Of a stretch of 64,000 bases of DNA, positions 61,940-64,000 are shown one piece after another. The notes under the pieces were generated by a model, which was given only the letters and a program-made list of their open reading frames with translations, did no database searches and was not told the origin of the DNA. This DNA comes from CAVORB01 sp964395315. GTDB lineage: Bacteria; Pseudomonadota; Gammaproteobacteria; Chromatiales; Chromatiaceae. The stretch is from NCBI GenBank assembly GCA_964395315.1, contig CAYNBI010000007.1, positions 1 to 64,000 of the forward strand. Reading direction: 5' to 3'. The first letter of the stretch is position 1. Each line of letters starts with the position of its first letter. The position numbers and the translations under genes were made by a program.

Positions 61940-63271
61940 TCAATCCAGCGGCGCCAGCTCCAAGCGCTTGCCGACGCGATCCGCTACGTATTCCCGCAAG
62001 GGTTCTTCGCTCAGGGAATCGATGATCTCCTCCGCGAAGCCCAGACACAGCATGCGCCTTGCGAGCGTTGCGGGGATGCCGCGGGAGCGTAGGTAGAACA
62101 GCATCTCGGGCTCGATCTGACCCACCGTGGTGCCGTGGCTGCATTTGACATCGTCGGCCAGGATCTCCAGCTGCGGCTTGGTATCCACCTCGGCGTTGCG
62201 CGACAGCAGCAGATTTCTGTTCGAGAGGTGCGCATCGGTCTTCTGGGCGTCCACCGCGACATGGATGCGCCCATCGAAGACCGCCCGGCCCTTGCCGTAG
62301 AGGATTCCCTTGAAGGTCTCCCGGCTTGCGCAGCTGGGCACCGCGTGGTCTACGTCGACGTGGTAATCCATCACCTGCCGATCTCCGCTCAGGTACAGAC
62401 CCTTGAGATCGCACTCCGCGTGCTCGCCGGCGAAACGCACCACGAGATCCGACCGCGCCCAGGCGGAACCGAGGCCCAGATTCAACCCACGATAGCGGCT
62501 GCCCTCGGCCTGACTGAGGTACAGCCCGGTGATGTGGAAGGCGTTGGCGCTCTCATCCTGAACGCGGTCGTGCCGGAGCACGGCGCCACGCCCCAGTTCG
62601 ATCTCTAGCACGGAATTCGTGCAGTACAGGGACTCGCCAAGGCTCACGTAACGCTCGATGATCGTCGCCTGCGAACCGTCTTCCAGCACCAGCAGGTGAC
62701 GCGGCTGGGCGACGCGCGGCTCTTCCATCCCGACCGACAGGTGAATCAGTTCGATCGGACGTTCGATCTCCCCGCCCGGCGGAAGCAGCAAGACGAAGCC
62801 GTCATCCATGCCAGCGGTGTTCAACGCGGAGAAGACGTGCACGCCGTCGCGCGCGACCTGGTTGAGCCGGGCCGCCACCGCATCCGGATCCGATTCGAGA
62901 ATGGAGCGCAATCCGCCGGCGCGCACGTTCGCTGGCAGCCCATTCAACGTAGAGAGCCCGGGCATGAAGCGGCCGTTGACCAGCACCGCCCGATGCGCGT
63001 CGAGACCGGGGACGAGCAGATCTTCCAGATCGTCCTCGTCTAACGCGGTGAAGGTGTCGCGATGCTGCTTGAACGGTTGCTCCGCCAGGGTCTTGAGGCT
63101 GGTGTAACGCCACGCCTCCTGCTTGCCGCTCGGGATGCCCTGCTCACGCACACGGGCGAGAGCGGTTTTTCGCTCCCGATCCAGCCACGGCAACCCGGAA
63201 TCGGCGCGATCCCCTCCTTCCTGAGCGAGCCAACTCTCGAAGCTCTCTTTCGGCTCCATTCCAGCAATCAT
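61940..63271 (-). CDS. sufD: Fe-S cluster assembly scaffold protein SufD
   Basis: 443 residues; partner of SufB and SufC in the SufBC2D scaffold. The beta-helix core has LPPGGEIERPIELIHL and LVLEDGSQATIIERY. KGILYGKGRAVFDGRIHV and the C-terminal LEILADDVKCSHGTTVGQ, MLFYLRSRGI are SufD/SufB signatures. It overlaps the sufC stop by four bases. Confidence 0.96.
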   Translation of the reverse strand: MIAGMEPKESFESWLAQEGGDRADSGLPWLDRERKTALARVREQGIPSGKQEAWRYTSLKTLAEQPFKQHRDTFTALDEDDLEDLLVPGLDAHRAVLVNGRFMPGLSTLNGLPANVRAGGLRSILESDPDAVAARLNQVARDGVHVFSALNTAGMDDGFVLLLPPGGEIERPIELIHLSVGMEEPRVAQPRHLLVLEDGSQATIIERYVSLGESLYCTNSVLEIELGRGAVLRHDRVQDESANAFHITGLYLSQAEGSRYRGLNLGLGSAWARSDLVVRFAGEHAECDLKGLYLSGDRQVMDYHVDVDHAVPSCASRETFKGILYGKGRAVFDGRIHVAVDAQKTDAHLSNRNLLLSRNAEVDTKPQLEILADDVKCSHGTTVGQIEPEMLFYLRSRGIPATLARRMLCLGFAEEIIDSLSEEPLREYVADRVGKRLELAPLD

Positions 63272-64000
63272 GCCGCGGCCTCCTGTTCGATCCAGCCGTA
63301 GCCCTTCTGCTCGAGCTCGAGGGCGAGCTCTTTCCCGCCGGATCGAATGATGCGGCCCTTGGCCAGCACGTGGACCCGATCCGGCTCGATGTAATCCAGC
63401 AGACGCTGGTAGTGAGTGACCAGGATCATGGAGCGCTCGGGGCCGCGCAGGGCGTTGACCCCGTCGGCCACGATCCGTAGGGCGTCGATGTCGAGACCCG
63501 AGTCGGTCTCGTCCAGGATGGCCAGCTTGGGCTCCAGCAGGGCCATCTGGAAGATTTCGTTGCGCTTCTTCTCGCCGCCGGAAAAACCCGCGTTGACGGC
63601 CCGCTTCAGCAGGCTGTCGTCGAGGTGCAGCACCTTGAGCTTCTCGCGCATCATGCGCATGAAGGAGACCGCATCCAGCTCGTCCTCCCCACGCGCCTTG
63701 CGGATGGCGTTGAGCGCAGACTTCAGGAAGTAGGTGTTGTTCACCCCCGGCAGCTCGACCGGATACTGGAAGGCCAGGAATAGCCCCTTTTGCGCCCGCT
63801 CCTCAGGTTCGAGGTCCAGCAGGTCCTCGCCTTCGAACATCGCCGTGCCGGCCGTGACCTCAAACCCCTCGCGCCCGGACAGCACATGCGCCAGGGTGCT
63901 CTTACCCGAACCATTCGGCCCCATGATGGCGTGCACCTCGCCGGGGCCGACATCGAGATCGAGGCCCCGTAGAATCTCCTTGCCGTCTACGTTCGCCTTC
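63268..64000 (-). CDS. sufC: Fe-S assembly ATPase SufC, partial (start beyond window)
   Basis: ABC-type ATPase powering the SufBCD scaffold. Walker A is IMGPNGSGKSTLAHVL, the signature FSGGEKKRNEI, Walker B LAILDETDSGLD and the H-loop LVTHYQRLL. The frame continues to the right edge (DGKEILRGLDLDVGPGE precedes Walker A), so only about ten N-terminal residues are missing. An internal ATG at 63936 is not the start. Confidence 0.96.
   Translation of the reverse strand, partial: KANVDGKEILRGLDLDVGPGEVHAIMGPNGSGKSTLAHVLSGREGFEVTAGTAMFEGEDLLDLEPEERAQKGLFLAFQYPVELPGVNNTYFLKSALNAIRKARGEDELDAVSFMRMMREKLKVLHLDDSLLKRAVNAGFSGGEKKRNEIFQMALLEPKLAILDETDSGLDIDALRIVADGVNALRGPERSMILVTHYQRLLDYIEPDRVHVLAKGRIIRSGGKELALELEQKGYGWIEQEAAA

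Overview
The window looks like a chromosomal segment of a GC-rich, sulfur-oxidising gammaproteobacterium, plausibly of the Chromatiales/Ectothiorhodospiraceae type. The evidence is the order leuCDB-asd-fimV-truA-trpFB, the surE-pcm-yqaA-nlpD-rpoS cluster, and the pyrG-kdsA-eno-ftsB-ispDF run, all typical of Gammaproteobacteria. A Gly/Trp/Tyr-rich exported protein resembling sulfur globule proteins adds the sulfur link. No tRNA, rRNA, IS element, prophage or CRISPR array was seen. Both ends cut a gene: trpB at the left and sufC at the right.

Layout: 1-9.3 kb carries amino-acid biosynthesis (trpB, trpF, asd, leuCDB) with truA and the polar-hub protein gene fimV, all on the minus strand. 9.5-16 kb holds a class I HDAC-like deacetylase gene, a DM13-domain protein gene and an osmoprotectant operon (asnO-ngg-M42 peptidase) for N-acetylglutaminylglutamine amide. 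16.3-19.2 kb has folE and tmcA. 19.2-28.1 kb is a full cbb3 oxidase block: ccoNOQP, an uncatalogued 46-residue membrane ORF, a strong terminator, then ccoGHIS, with an FNR/ANR box upstream of ccoN. 28.2-35.7 kb contains rpoS, nlpD, yqaA, pcm, surE, smr, truD, ispF, ispD and ftsB. 35.8-41.3 kb contains eno, kdsA, pyrG, the sulfur-globule-like gene with its own promoter and terminator, and an FNR/ANR regulator gene with an FNR box in its promoter region.

41.8-49.2 kb encodes a Mrp/Mbh-like cation/proton antiporter complex in the order E-F-G-(DUF4040+B)-C-D-D-x-D. It has three antiporter-type subunits and no full-length MrpA. 49.5-52.8 kb carries dnaQ, rnhA, a methyltransferase, an L,D-transpeptidase and a DUF2237 protein.

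The most striking locus is 52.8-61 kb. Four minus-strand genes have the same order and domain logic as phcBSRQ of Ralstonia, the 3-hydroxy fatty acid methyl ester quorum-sensing operon: a SAM methyltransferase, a membrane sensor kinase, a receiver-kinase hybrid and a receiver with a degenerate C-terminus. The kinase is enlarged to kinase-receiver-kinase. A FadL-type outer-membrane porin gene is divergent from the operon across an intergenic region holding a perfect 8-5-8 palindrome. The right end holds sufC-sufD-sufT, with no sufS in the stretch seen.

The genes suggest micro-oxic respiration under FNR control, osmotic and stationary-phase adaptation (NAGGN, RpoS, Mrp-like antiporter), sulfur storage, and a possible fatty-acid-derived cell-cell signal.
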